This document shows positions 27,279-37,189 of a stretch of 64,000 bases of DNA, piece after piece. Source of the stretch: Candidatus Intestinimonas merdavium (GTDB lineage Bacteria > Bacillota > Clostridia > Oscillospirales > Oscillospiraceae); contig DXCX01000027.1 of the NCBI GenBank assembly GCA_019115785.1, positions 1 through 64,000 of the forward strand. The letters run 5' to 3'. The notes beneath the pieces were generated by a model. The model worked only from the letters and a program-made list of their open reading frames with translations, did not search any database and was not told the origin of the DNA. The stretch's first letter is position 1. Each line of letters starts with the position of its first letter. Position numbers and translations under genes: made by a program.

Positions 27279-28148
27279 ATGTCAAGGGATATTTTGACCG
27301 CCATTCAGAATCGTATGCCAACTTTTTCCAAGGGACAAAAGCTCATTGCGCATTTTATACTGGATTCTTATGACAAGGCCGCTTTTATGACGGCCAGCCG
27401 TCTGGGCAAAACGGTCAATGTCAGCGAGTCCACTGTGGTGCGTTTTGCCGCTGAGCTGGGCTATGATGGCTATCCCAGCATGCAGAAGGCATTGCAGGAG
27501 ATGATCCGCAGCAAGCTCACCTCCATCCAGCGCATTGAGGTGGCCAACGACCGCATTGGTGACCAGGATATTCTCTCAACCGTGATGCAGTCTGATATTG
27601 AGAAGATACGGCTCACACTGGAGGAAACTGATCGGGGAGGCTTTCATCGGGCGGTGGACGCACTTCTGAGTGCCCGACGGATTTATGTGATGGGGGCGCG
27701 GTCGGCTGCTGCTTTGGCTGATTTTCTGGGCTTTTATTTTAATTTGATTTTTGACGATGTGGTCCTCATCCGAACCACCTCAGTAAGTGAGACGTTTGAG
27801 CACCTGCTACGTGTGAGCTGCGAGGATGTTGTGATCGGCATCAGCTTTCCCCGCTATTCCAGCCGCACGGTGCAGGCCCTGCGCTTCGCCCGGGACAGAG
27901 GGGCCAACGTGGTAGCGATCACAGACTCGGAAACGTCTCCTCTAACGGAGACGGCAACCGTTGCCCTGCTGGCCAAAAGTGATATGGCCTCCTTTGTGGA
28001 CTCCCTGGTGGCGCCGCTGAGTCTGATCAATGCGCTTATCGTTGCAGTGGGAAGGCGAAAGAACGCCGATGTGGCACAGACTTTCTCCACACTGGAGAAG
28101 ATTTGGTCGGCCTACGGCGTATATGAACAAGTAGAGGAAGAGAACTGA
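27279..28148 (+). CDS. MurR/RpiR family transcriptional regulator
   Basis: N-terminal HTH (TASRLGKTVNVSESTVVRFAAELGYDGYPSMQKALQ) plus SIS domain (MGARSAAALADFLGF). Confidence 0.93.
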   Translation: MSRDILTAIQNRMPTFSKGQKLIAHFILDSYDKAAFMTASRLGKTVNVSESTVVRFAAELGYDGYPSMQKALQEMIRSKLTSIQRIEVANDRIGDQDILSTVMQSDIEKIRLTLEETDRGGFHRAVDALLSARRIYVMGARSAAALADFLGFYFNLIFDDVVLIRTTSVSETFEHLLRVSCEDVVIGISFPRYSSRTVQALRFARDRGANVVAITDSETSPLTETATVALLAKSDMASFVDSLVAPLSLINALIVAVGRRKNADVAQTFSTLEKIWSAYGVYEQVEEEN

Positions 28149-28149
28149 T

Positions 28150-29397
28150 TTGACGCAGGAAGAAAAGCGTGTCATTGTCATAGGGGGAGGCGCCGCGGGC
28201 ATGCTTGCGGCGCTGACTGCTGCCCAGCTGGGAGTACCTGTCATCCTCCTGGAGCGCAATCAAAAGGTGGGGCGGAAGCTCTACATCACCGGGAAAGGTC
28301 GATGCAATCTGACCAACGACTGTTCCCCAGAGGAAGTTCTGGCCAATGTGCCCCGGAACAGCAAGTTTCTCACCAGTGCCGTCACCCGTTTTCCACCCAT
28401 AGAGGTGAAGGATTTCTTTCGTGACCTGGGTGTCCCTCTGAAGACGGAACGGGGGCATCGGGTCTTTCCGGTGTCTGATAAGGCCGCAGATGTGGTGGAC
28501 GCCCTCTTTTTCGCCCTTCGACGGGCCGGAGTGGAGTTGGTCCAGGACCGTGCGAGGGAGGTTCTTACTGTTGGTGGGGTGGTCAGAGGGGTGAGAGGGG
28601 AGCGAGGAAGCTATGCCGGCAGCGCCGTCATTCTGGCTACCGGCGGCGCATCTTATCCCCTCACCGGGTCAACTGGGGATGGTTATGCCATGGCCGCTGC
28701 CATGGGTCATACGATCCTTCCTCCAAAGGCTTCTCTCATCCCTCTTGTGGTGGAGGGAGATGAGTGTCCCAGCATGCAGGGTCTCTCTCTACGGAATGTG
28801 GCGGTAAAGGTAAAAAACGAAAAGGGCAAAGTGATCTTTCGCGAGCAAGGGGAAATGCTTTTTACCCACTTCGGACTTTCAGGTCCCCTTATCCTCAGTG
28901 CCAGTGCCCATATGCGGGATTACGAAAAGGACCAGTATACCATTGTGATCGACCTAAAACCCGCTCTGGATGAAGCGGCCTTAGATGCCCGGCTGGTACG
29001 GGAGCTTACGGGACAGCCCAATCGTGCCTTCCACAATGTACTAGAGACTTTGGCGCCCCGGTTGTTGATCCCAGTGCTGGCCAAGCGTGCGGGCATCCCC
29101 TCGGATTTGCCGGCAAACGCGGTTACTAAGGTCCAGCGCCGACACCTTCTGGAAACCCTCAAGGGGCTTTCCTTTCCGGTGGCAGGTCCCCGGCCGGTCG
29201 AGGATGCCATTGTCACCAGCGGAGGTGTAAAGGTCTCCGAGGTGGACCCCAAAACGATGGAATCCAAGCTGGTGCAAGGGCTTTACCTTGCGGGTGAGCT
29301 GCTGGATGTGGATGCCTATACCGGCGGTTTTAACCTCCAGATCGCCTGGTGTACTGGACGTGCAGCCGGCCAGGCGGCTGTGGAACGGCTTCAATGA
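28150..29397 (+). CDS. NAD(P)/FAD-dependent oxidoreductase (HI0933/BaiN-like)
   Basis: VIVIGGGAAGMLAALTAAQLG, GRKLYITGKGRCNLTND, LATGGASYPLTGSTGDGY. Confidence 0.92.
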   Translation: MTQEEKRVIVIGGGAAGMLAALTAAQLGVPVILLERNQKVGRKLYITGKGRCNLTNDCSPEEVLANVPRNSKFLTSAVTRFPPIEVKDFFRDLGVPLKTERGHRVFPVSDKAADVVDALFFALRRAGVELVQDRAREVLTVGGVVRGVRGERGSYAGSAVILATGGASYPLTGSTGDGYAMAAAMGHTILPPKASLIPLVVEGDECPSMQGLSLRNVAVKVKNEKGKVIFREQGEMLFTHFGLSGPLILSASAHMRDYEKDQYTIVIDLKPALDEAALDARLVRELTGQPNRAFHNVLETLAPRLLIPVLAKRAGIPSDLPANAVTKVQRRHLLETLKGLSFPVAGPRPVEDAIVTSGGVKVSEVDPKTMESKLVQGLYLAGELLDVDAYTGGFNLQIAWCTGRAAGQAAVERLQ

Positions 29398-29429
29398 CGG
29401 AGTTGAAAAAGAAAATAGGAGGCAGAGAC

Positions 29430-30110
29430 ATGGGACATAAGAGCGTGGCCATCGACGGCCCCTCTGGAGCAGGAAAGAGCACCTTGGCTAGGCAGGTGGC
29501 CAAAGCGCTCGGTTTTCTTTATGTGGACACCGGCGCCATTTACCGTACACTGGGACTGTTGGCTCTGGAACAGGGAATAGACCCGGCAGATCCGGCGGCG
29601 GTACAGGCGCTGTTGCCTCAGGCTGACATTCGCCTGGCCTACGACAGCGGCGATGGCCTCCAGCACATGTATCTATGCGGCCGGGATGTCACCGAGGATA
29701 TCCGACGCCCAGAGGTCTCTCTGGCGGCGTCATCAGTGTCAGCCATCCAGACGGTGCGGGATTTTCTGATGGAGACCCAGCGGGAGCTGGCCCGTCAGCA
29801 TGATGTGGTTATGGATGGCCGTGACATCGGTACGGTGGTACTGCCCCAGGCCGATGCCAAGATCTTTCTCACCGCATCTCCAGAAGCCCGGGCCAAACGC
29901 CGCTGCGATGAGCTGGCTCAACGAGGGACACCCCAGGCGCTGGATACCGTGTTAGCCGAGATTGTGGAACGGGACCGGCGCGACACCACCCGGGCATCTG
30001 CACCCCTGCGCCAGGCCGCGGATGCCGTCTTAGTGGACACCACCGATCTGGATCTGGCGGAGAGTCTTCAGGTGTTGATGGACGCCGTCAGAGGGGAGCT
30101 TAATCGATGA
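29430..30110 (+). CDS. cmk: (d)CMP kinase
   Basis: VAIDGPSGAGKSTLARQVAKALGFLYVDTGAIYR, VMDGRDIGTVVLP. Confidence 0.96.
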   Translation: MGHKSVAIDGPSGAGKSTLARQVAKALGFLYVDTGAIYRTLGLLALEQGIDPADPAAVQALLPQADIRLAYDSGDGLQHMYLCGRDVTEDIRRPEVSLAASSVSAIQTVRDFLMETQRELARQHDVVMDGRDIGTVVLPQADAKIFLTASPEARAKRRCDELAQRGTPQALDTVLAEIVERDRRDTTRASAPLRQAADAVLVDTTDLDLAESLQVLMDAVRGELNR

Positions 30111-30706
30111 GGACCTTTTATAATGTGATCTATATGATTGTCTTTCCATTTTTTAACTTTGTTCACCCCGGCCGCGCGGTGGGCCGTGAGAACATCCCGA
30201 AGGGCGGAGTGCTGGTGTGTGGCAACCACACCGCTATGTCTGATCCCCTGTTTTTGGCCTTTGCATTTCGGCATCAGAACCAGCTCCGTCCTATGGCAAA
30301 GGCAGAGCTTCTACGGGTCCCCTTTATCGGTTGGATTCTCCGCCATGTGGGTGTGTTCGGTGTGGAACGGGGCAAGTCAGATGTGGGGGCCATCAAACAG
30401 GCCATGAAGTATTTAAAAGAGGGCGAAAAAGTCCTCCTCTATCCGGAGGGCCACCGGATCCATGAGAGCAGGGGGGAGCAGGGAGAGGCAAAAAATGGAG
30501 CTGCCATGCTGGCTGTCCGGTGCGGTGTCCCCATCCTTCCCGTCTATGTGCCGGAACAAAAGCCCTGGTTTCGACGGACCACTGTGGTGATCGGAGAGCC
30601 CTATATGCCTCAGGTGTCCAGTCGGAAGGGGACGGCAGAAGAGTATGACGCCATTACCAACGATCTGATGGAGCGCATCCGAAAGCTGGGAGATAAGGTG
30701 GTATGA
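30107..30706 (+). CDS. plsC: 1-acyl-sn-glycerol-3-phosphate acyltransferase
   Basis: NHTAMSDPLFLAFAF (HxxxxD), YPEGHR. Confidence 0.93.
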   Translation: MRTFYNVIYMIVFPFFNFVHPGRAVGRENIPKGGVLVCGNHTAMSDPLFLAFAFRHQNQLRPMAKAELLRVPFIGWILRHVGVFGVERGKSDVGAIKQAMKYLKEGEKVLLYPEGHRIHESRGEQGEAKNGAAMLAVRCGVPILPVYVPEQKPWFRRTTVVIGEPYMPQVSSRKGTAEEYDAITNDLMERIRKLGDKVV

Positions 30707-32637
30707 AAATCGAACTGGCCAAGTCCGCAGGCTTCTGTTATGGCGTGAAGCGAGCGGTGGAGATGGCGGAGCAGACTGCCCAGTCTGGTGGCTCCGTACT
30801 GCTGGGACCGGTGATACACAATGACCATGTGGTGGCCAAGCTGGAGCGTAAGGGCGCCGTCTTAGTCCATTCTGTTGAGGAAGTTCCGCCGGGCTCACGG
30901 GTGATTCTGCGTTCCCACGGGGAAGCACGGCGGGTCCATGAGGTTCTGGAGGAGAAGGGGTGTCAGATCGTGGATACTGCCTGTCCCAATGTCCAGCGCA
31001 TCCATCGACTGGTGGCGGATGCTGAGGCGGCGGGGCGGCAGCCGGTCATCATTGGTACGCCGGACCACCCGGAGATTGTGGCTATTGCCGGCTGGTGTCA
31101 GCACCCGGTGGTACTGCCTGATGGAGCAGCGCTGGCTGCATGGATCGCTGAGCGTCCAGAACGGCGGGAAATGCCGCTGACACTGGTCTCTCAGACCACA
31201 TCTACCCGGAAAATTTGGGATCTCGCCATAGAAACAGCAAAAAAAGAGTGTACAAACGCTGAAATTTTTGATACAATATGTAATGCTACGTATATACGGC
31301 AGACGGAAGCCCAGAAATTGGCAGCCCACTGCGATGCGATGATCATCATCGGAGACCGCAAAAGCTCCAATACCAAGCGGCTTTCGGAGCTGTGTCGCGC
31401 CCTTTGTCCCCGAGTGGTCACCATTGAGGGGGCAGAGGAATTGGAACCGGCCTCCTTTGCGGGGACGGCTTCGATCGGCATCACCGCGGGGGCATCGACG
31501 CCCGGGTGGATTATAAAGGAGGTCTATGACAAAATGAGCGACGAAATCATGGAGATCGAGGAATCCTTCGCTGATCTGCTGGAGAAATCGATCAAAACTT
31601 TAAATACAGGAGAGAAGGTCACCGGTGTCGTCACTGAGATCACGCCCACTGAGATCTATGTGGACCTGGGCACTAAGCATGCTGGCTACATTCCTGTATC
31701 TGAGCTGACCGACGATCCCACCGTAAAAGTGGAAGACATTGTCAAGGTGGGCGACGAGATTGAGACCTATGTGATGCGCGTCAACGACGCCGAGGGTGTG
31801 GTCACGCTGTCCAAAAAGCGTCTGGATACCGTCAAGAGCTGGGATGATGTAGAGGCCGCCCGTGAGGCTGGCACCGTGGTGGAAGGCGTCATTACCGAGG
31901 AGAACAAGGGCGGTGTTGTGGCTTCTGTCAAGGGTGTGCGCGTGTTTATCCCTGCCTCTCAGACTGGACTGCCTCGGGACGCTTCCATGAGCTCTCTGCT
32001 CAAGCAGAAGGTGCGTATGAAGATCACTGAGGTCAACCGTGCCCGCCGCCGCGTGGTGGGTTCCATTCGCGCCGTGGAGCAGGCCGAGCGTGCCGAGAAG
32101 GCCGCCAAGGTTTGGGCTGAGATTGAGAATGGCAAGCACTATAATGGCGTGGTGAAGTCCCTGACTTCTTATGGCGCCTTTGTGGATATTGGCGGCGTAG
32201 ACGGTATGGTTCACATCTCCGAGCTCTCTTGGAGCCGCATCAAGCACCCCTCCGAGGTGGTCAGTGTGGGAGATCCCGTGGACGTGTATGTCATCTCCTT
32301 TGACCCGGAGAAGAAGAAAATCTCCCTCGGTATGAAGGATCGGAGCCAGGACCCCTGGACCGTATTCACCGACAAGTACAGCGTTGGTGATGTGGCTAAC
32401 GTTAAAGTTGTCAAGCTGATGACCTTTGGTGCCTTCGCCGAGATCGTCCCCGGTGTGGATGGCCTTATCCACATTTCCCAGATTGCTGATCACCGCATCG
32501 ACAAGCCCGGCGACGTGCTTGCCGAGGGTGATATGGTGGATGTGAAGATCACCGACATCGACATGGAGAATAAGAAGGTTTCCCTGTCCATTCGCGCCCT
32601 GCTGGAGGAGCCCGCTCCCGAAGAGGATGAGGCGTAA
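30703..32637 (+). CDS. ispH: Bifunctional 4-hydroxy-3-methylbut-2-enyl diphosphate reductase / 30S ribosomal protein S1
   Basis: IspH motifs (KSAGFCYGVKRAVEMAE, RSHGE, DTACPNV, GITAGASTP) fused to four S1 repeats (GVVTEITPTEIYVDLGTKHAGYIP..., YGAFVDIGGVDGMVHISELSW, FGAFAEIVPGVDGLIHISQI). Confidence 0.96.
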   Translation: MKIELAKSAGFCYGVKRAVEMAEQTAQSGGSVLLGPVIHNDHVVAKLERKGAVLVHSVEEVPPGSRVILRSHGEARRVHEVLEEKGCQIVDTACPNVQRIHRLVADAEAAGRQPVIIGTPDHPEIVAIAGWCQHPVVLPDGAALAAWIAERPERREMPLTLVSQTTSTRKIWDLAIETAKKECTNAEIFDTICNATYIRQTEAQKLAAHCDAMIIIGDRKSSNTKRLSELCRALCPRVVTIEGAEELEPASFAGTASIGITAGASTPGWIIKEVYDKMSDEIMEIEESFADLLEKSIKTLNTGEKVTGVVTEITPTEIYVDLGTKHAGYIPVSELTDDPTVKVEDIVKVGDEIETYVMRVNDAEGVVTLSKKRLDTVKSWDDVEAAREAGTVVEGVITEENKGGVVASVKGVRVFIPASQTGLPRDASMSSLLKQKVRMKITEVNRARRRVVGSIRAVEQAERAEKAAKVWAEIENGKHYNGVVKSLTSYGAFVDIGGVDGMVHISELSWSRIKHPSEVVSVGDPVDVYVISFDPEKKKISLGMKDRSQDPWTVFTDKYSVGDVANVKVVKLMTFGAFAEIVPGVDGLIHISQIADHRIDKPGDVLAEGDMVDVKITDIDMENKKVSLSIRALLEEPAPEEDEA

Positions 32638-32663
32638 TCTCACTGTTGAAAGATAAGCATGAA

Positions 32664-32693
32664 AAGGACCCGTCCAGATGGCGGGTCCTTTTT
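32664..32693 (+). terminator. ispH-rpsA terminator
   Basis: AAGGACCCG-TCCAGATGG-CGGGTCCTT followed by TTT. Confidence 0.85.
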
Positions 32694-32757
32694 GTCATTT
32701 TTACGCTTCTTGACCGGGAAATGACATCCTTTTTGCGGGAGGTACAATGGTTTTTAC

Positions 32758-32786
32758 TTGCTAAATAGAGATAAATGGTATATAAT
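32758..32786 (+). promoter_or_regulatory. Sigma-A-type promoter for carD
   Basis: TTGCTA-17 bp-TATAAT. Confidence 0.65.
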
Positions 32787-32842
32787 AAACTTGAATTTTA
32801 AATTTGTCAAGTCATTTTTCATAAGTCAAGGAGGTGGTTATC

Positions 32843-33319
32843 ATGTTTCAGATAGGAGACAAAATTGTCCATCCGATGCATGGTGCCGGTGTGATCGACA
32901 GCATCGTCAGCAAGAAGGTCAACGGCGTGGTGCGGGACTACTATATTCTCAAGCTGCCAGTGGGAGGCATGCTGGTCATGATACCCACCGAGCACACTGA
33001 GGAGATTGGAGTCCGACCCGTGGTGGACCGCGATGAAGCTGATCGCCTGATTGCCGCCATGCCCGACATTGAGGTGGACATGACTCAGAACTGGAATCGC
33101 CGTTATCGGGAGAACATGCTTCGGATCAAAAGTGGTGATCTGATGGAAGTGGCCCGGGTGGTGAAAGGACTCATGCTTCGGGATGAGAACCGTGGACTTT
33201 CCACGGGTGAAAGGAAGATGCTTCACTCCGCCAAGCAGATTCTCATTTCCGAGCTGGTCCTCTCTCAGGATGCCAGCTATGAGGACGTGGAAAAGCGTAT
33301 CAATACTGCTATGAGCTGA
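32843..33319 (+). CDS. carD: CarD family transcriptional regulator
   Basis: MFQIGDKIVHPMHGAGVIDSIVSKKVNGVVRDYYILKLPVGGMLVMIPTEH; C-terminal helical domain. Confidence 0.94.
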   Translation: MFQIGDKIVHPMHGAGVIDSIVSKKVNGVVRDYYILKLPVGGMLVMIPTEHTEEIGVRPVVDRDEADRLIAAMPDIEVDMTQNWNRRYRENMLRIKSGDLMEVARVVKGLMLRDENRGLSTGERKMLHSAKQILISELVLSQDASYEDVEKRINTAMS

Positions 33320-33336
33320 CCATCTGGAGAATCAAG

Positions 33337-33360
33337 AAGGAGCCGCAAGGCTCCTTTTTG
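33337..33360 (+). terminator. carD terminator
   Basis: AAGGAGCC-GCAA-GGCTCCTT followed by TTT. Confidence 0.85.
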
Positions 33361-33403
33361 TCTCGGAAAAAGTTCCATTCAGGTCGAAAGGAGTGCTTCC
33401 ATT

Positions 33404-34132
33404 ATGTCCATCTTTGGCGCGCTGCGAAAAAAACATCCGGAAGTGCCGTTTTGCACCGCCGTGGTACCGGCCGCCGGCACCTCTACCCGAATGGAGGGCC
33501 AGGATAAGATGCTCCTAGAACTGGGGGGGCGTCCGGTACTGGTGTTGACCCTCCAGGCATTGGAGGCCTGCCCCCTGATCCATGAGATTGTGGTGGTGAC
33601 CAGAGAGGACCTGGTGGTACCGGTAAGCCGATTGTGTCGGGATTTTGGACTGGAAAAAGTATCCAAGGTGGTGACCGGTGGCGCTACCCGTACACTGTCG
33701 GTGTTGGCTGGCATCCGCTCCTCAGATCCAGAAGCGGCTCTCATCGCGGTCCATGATGGCGCCCGGCCTTTTGTCACCCAGGAGGTACTGGAGGAGGTGA
33801 TTCGCAAGGCGGCAGTGTGCGGTGCGGCAGCTCCAGCCATTCCGGTGACCGATACGGTGAAGCGGGCGAGAGATGGTGTGGTGGAGGAGACACTGGACCG
33901 GGAGACGCTTTTTGCCGTCCAGACTCCCCAGGTTTTTGAGGCATCCCTCCTGAAAGCTGCCCTCCAGAAGGCGGCGGAGGATGGCGTCACGCTTACGGAT
34001 GACTGCGCCGCTGTGGAGCGGTTGGGTATGCAGGTATCCCTCACCAGAGGTGACCGGGCCAATCTGAAACTCACTACCCCCACGGATTTAGATTTTGGGC
34101 TGGGTATTTTGATCGGAAGGGGAGAGGCTTGA
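33404..34132 (+). CDS. ispD: 2-C-methyl-D-erythritol 4-phosphate cytidylyltransferase
   Basis: [47 protein letters not shown]; next to ispF. Confidence 0.95.
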   Translation: MSIFGALRKKHPEVPFCTAVVPAAGTSTRMEGQDKMLLELGGRPVLVLTLQALEACPLIHEIVVVTREDLVVPVSRLCRDFGLEKVSKVVTGGATRTLSVLAGIRSSDPEAALIAVHDGARPFVTQEVLEEVIRKAAVCGAAAPAIPVTDTVKRARDGVVEETLDRETLFAVQTPQVFEASLLKAALQKAAEDGVTLTDDCAAVERLGMQVSLTRGDRANLKLTTPTDLDFGLGILIGRGEA

Positions 34133-34614
34133 TGGCGGAGTTGCGGATCGGGCACGGTTATGACGTTCATAAGATGACAGAGGGGCGGAAGCTTATCTTG
34201 GGTGGTGTAGATATTCCGTGGGAGAAGGGGCTGTTGGGACACTCTGACGCCGATGTTCTCACCCACGCGGTGATGGATGCTCTGCTGGGTGCGGCTGGGT
34301 TGGGTGACATTGGGAAGCTTTTCCCTGATAATGACCCCGCTTTTGCGGGAATTTCCAGCCTGGTCCTGTTGGACCGGGTGTGTGACCGACTGCGTGGGGA
34401 GGGGTGGCAGGTTGGCAATGTGGATGCCACAGTGGTAGCCCAGCGTCCCAAGCTGTCCGGCCATATCCCACAGATGCGGCAGAATTTAGCTCTCCACCTG
34501 GGTGTGCCCCAAGAGCGGGTAAATGTGAAGGCCACCACAGAGGAGGGCCTGGGCTTTACCGGCACCGGACAAGGTATGGCGGCTCACGCTGTGGCCCTGC
34601 TGGAGCGGAGCTGA
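34132..34614 (+). CDS. ispF: 2-C-methyl-D-erythritol 2,4-cyclodiphosphate synthase
   Basis: [63 protein letters not shown]. Confidence 0.96.
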   Translation: MAELRIGHGYDVHKMTEGRKLILGGVDIPWEKGLLGHSDADVLTHAVMDALLGAAGLGDIGKLFPDNDPAFAGISSLVLLDRVCDRLRGEGWQVGNVDATVVAQRPKLSGHIPQMRQNLALHLGVPQERVNVKATTEEGLGFTGTGQGMAAHAVALLERS

Positions 34615-34618
34615 GAAA

Positions 34619-34665
34619 AGAGGAGCTAAGTACGTCCCGCAGGGAGCACTCAGCTCCTCTTTTTG
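34619..34665 (+). terminator. ispDF terminator
   Basis: AGAGGAGCT (34619-34627) / AGCTCCTCT (34652-34660) followed by TTTTT. Confidence 0.8.
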
Positions 34666-34713
34666 GTATCCCCAGAAGGGGGGAGGGCATAGAATGCTCC
34701 AGAGAGGAGCGTA

Positions 34714-34974
34714 ATGCCTATGGTCTATTATCTCATCGTCTGCCGCTCGCTGACCTATGCCCAGCGAACGGCAGCCGTGCTGGAGCGGGGAGGCATCACC
34801 GGAGTGGTTCTGCGGGCTCCAAAATCCATTGTGGGAGAGGGCTGCGGCTATGCGGTAAAAGTTTCAGAACGGCGCCTCGCCCAGGCCCTCGTACTGCTCA
34901 ATCGGGCAGAGCTGAAACCAAAAGGGGTCTATATCGCAGAGTCGGACGGCAGCTATCGTCAGGTGGGGCCATGA
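34714..34974 (+). CDS. DUF3343 domain-containing protein (putative Se/S carrier-like)
   Basis: 86 aa MPMVYYLIVCRSLTYAQRTAAVLERGGITGVVLRAPKSIVGEGCGYAVKVSER...; ATGA overlap with the downstream aminotransferase. Confidence 0.8.
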   Translation: MPMVYYLIVCRSLTYAQRTAAVLERGGITGVVLRAPKSIVGEGCGYAVKVSERRLAQALVLLNRAELKPKGVYIAESDGSYRQVGP

Positions 34975-36095
34975 TCTACCTGGATTCCGCCGCGACCACG
35001 CTCCAGAAACCGCCCATGGTGGCCCGTGCGGTGTTCAGCGCCATGAGCCGTATGGCCAGTCCAGGAAGGGGCGGCTACCCGGCCGCTATGGCGGCTGCCA
35101 ATACCATTTTTGCCTGTCGGGAGGCCGCCGCAGATCTGTTTCATGTGTCGGAGCCCGACCGGGTGGTACTCACCATGAATGCCACGCACGGCCTAAACCT
35201 GGCCATCAAGACCCTGGTCTCCCCTGGAGATACCGTACTCATATCTGGCTATGAACACAATGCTGTCACCCGGCCTCTGACGGCTATCCCTAATGTATCG
35301 GTGAAGATAGCGGATGCCCCGCTGTTTCAACCGGAAGCCATGGTAGAGCGATTTCGAGAACTGCTGACCCAGGAGGTCAGCTGTGTCATTTGTACCCATG
35401 TGTCCAATGTCTTCGGCTACGTGCTGCCGATCGAGGATATTGCCGCCCTATGCCAGCAGCGAGGTGTGCCCCTGATCCTGGATGCCTCCCAGTCCGCAGG
35501 TACCCTACCTGTCTTCCTGGAGGAGTTGGGCGCCGCCTTTATTGCCATGCCGGGCCACAAGGGGCTCTACGGTCCCCAGGGAACCGGACTTCTGCTCTGT
35601 GCGCAGTCGGCAACCCCCCTCATCGAAGGTGGGACCGGCTCTCTCTCCATGCTACAGGAGATGCCTGATTTTTTACCCGATCGTCTGGAGGCTGGCACCC
35701 ACAATGTCCCCGGTGCGGCCGGACTGCTGGAAGGACTGCGCTTTGTCCAGCGCAAGGGAACAGCGCATATTTGGGAGCACGAACGTCGTCTGGCTGCCCA
35801 GTGTGTCCGGGCATTGTCTAGTATCAAAGGCGTTGAAGTCTATGCCGAGCCTCAGCTGGCCCGTCAGGCGGGAGTCGTTTCCTTCCGGGTGGGGGGTATT
35901 GACTGCGAGGAAGTGGGCACATATCTGGCCCGCCAGGGGATCGCTGTGCGATCCGGACTTCACTGCGCCCCTCTGGCTCACCGTACAGTCGGGACCCTGG
36001 AGACAGGGACTGTACGGGTCAGTTTTTCCGCTTTCAACATGCCCGGCGAGGTCCGCAGCCTGGTTCAGGCTGTGTCCCGCCTCCATGTCCTTTGA
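34971..36095 (+). CDS. Aminotransferase class V / cysteine desulfurase-like protein
   Basis: MIYLDSAATTLQKP, DASQSAGTLPV, AMPGHKGLYGPQGTG (PLP Lys), RSGLHCAPLAHRTVG (candidate catalytic Cys). Confidence 0.9.
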   Translation: MIYLDSAATTLQKPPMVARAVFSAMSRMASPGRGGYPAAMAAANTIFACREAAADLFHVSEPDRVVLTMNATHGLNLAIKTLVSPGDTVLISGYEHNAVTRPLTAIPNVSVKIADAPLFQPEAMVERFRELLTQEVSCVICTHVSNVFGYVLPIEDIAALCQQRGVPLILDASQSAGTLPVFLEELGAAFIAMPGHKGLYGPQGTGLLLCAQSATPLIEGGTGSLSMLQEMPDFLPDRLEAGTHNVPGAAGLLEGLRFVQRKGTAHIWEHERRLAAQCVRALSSIKGVEVYAEPQLARQAGVVSFRVGGIDCEEVGTYLARQGIAVRSGLHCAPLAHRTVGTLETGTVRVSFSAFNMPGEVRSLVQAVSRLHVL

Positions 36096-36110
36096 CCACG
36101 TCCGCGTTCT

Positions 36111-36145
36111 GCGAGGGCCACGGTTTCTCTGCCGTGCGCCCTCGC
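36111..36145 (+). terminator. Hairpin terminator candidate between the desulfurase gene and cdaA
   Basis: GCGAGGGC-CACGG...CCGTG-C-GCCCTCGC, followed by a weak T-rich stretch (ACGCTTTATTTC). Confidence 0.55.
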
Positions 36146-36202
36146 ACGCTTTATTTCGGCCATTTCTGAGAGAAGTTCAGGGAAATTTAATAAGCGGGGT
36201 CC

Positions 36203-36231
36203 TTGCCATTTGTCAGTGGATACAGTATAAT
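36203..36231 (+). promoter_or_regulatory. Sigma-A-type promoter for cdaA-cdaR
   Basis: TTGCCA-17 bp-TATAAT. Confidence 0.65.
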
Positions 36232-36280
36232 ATTTGAAATGGGCGGGAGGTCATTGAGTCCGCCCTTGGGGCATTTTGGG

Positions 36281-37189
36281 ATGTGGGAGATAATGGAAAT
36301 GACGGATATCTTACAGTGGATGTATCAGTACATCCAGACCTTTAACATTTCCATATTCGATATTGTGGACGTGACCATCATTGCGGTCATCATCTACCGG
36401 CTCCTCATGCTAGTACGGCGGAGCAGGGCGGCACAGGTGGCCAAGGCCATTCTGTTGCTGCTGGCCGCCCTGGTGCTGTCATCATCCACTATGCTAAACC
36501 TGCGGGTCATTCATTTCTTTCTCTCCCATATGGTGGAGATGGGAATGTTGGCTCTGATCGTGGTGTTCCAACCAGAGATTCGCCGGTTCCTGGAACAGCT
36601 TGGCAGCACCACCCTGGGTGATATGTTCAGCAGGGAGGAGGCGCCGCCGGAGGTAGAGGAGGCCATTGCTCAGACGGTACAGGCCTATGCCTCTCTCTCC
36701 AGGGACAAGGTGGGCGCACTGATGGTTTTTGAGCGGAAGGTACCCCTGGACGATATTATTAAGACGGGGACCGCTCTGGACTCCACCGTAGCGGCAGAGC
36801 TCCTCAAGAATCTTTTTTGGAACAAGGCACCTCTCCACGATGGTGCTGTCATCGTCCGTAATGGTCATATTGTGGGAGCAGGATGTGTGCTACCTCTGTC
36901 TGGAAACATCAACCTTTCTCGGGATTTGGGAATGCGCCACCGTGCAGGCATCGGTATGAGCGAGAACTCTGATGCCGTGGTGGCCATTGTCTCTGAGGAG
37001 ACCGGCTCCATCTCTGTGGCTGTCAATGGTATGCTCAAACGCCATTTGGCGCCTGAAACGTTGGAGCGGCTGCTGCGCAACGAATTGCTGCCCAAAGAGG
37101 AGTCCACTGGTTCCTCCAATAAGTTCTCCGCCCTATTCAAGTCGAAAAAAGGTGACAAACACGATGGGGAAGAAGTTCACGGAAAGTAA
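36281..37189 (+). CDS. cdaA: Diadenylate cyclase CdaA
   Basis: Three N-terminal TM segments; DAC motifs HDGAVIV and LGMRHRAGIGMSE. Confidence 0.95.
   Translation: MWEIMEMTDILQWMYQYIQTFNISIFDIVDVTIIAVIIYRLLMLVRRSRAAQVAKAILLLLAALVLSSSTMLNLRVIHFFLSHMVEMGMLALIVVFQPEIRRFLEQLGSTTLGDMFSREEAPPEVEEAIAQTVQAYASLSRDKVGALMVFERKVPLDDIIKTGTALDSTVAAELLKNLFWNKAPLHDGAVIVRNGHIVGAGCVLPLSGNINLSRDLGMRHRAGIGMSENSDAVVAIVSEETGSISVAVNGMLKRHLAPETLERLLRNELLPKEESTGSSNKFSALFKSKKGDKHDGEEVHGK

Noticed and set aside
31600-32643. 347-aa minus-strand ORF opposite the S1 domains
   Set aside because: His/Leu/Asp-rich shadow of the S1 repeats.
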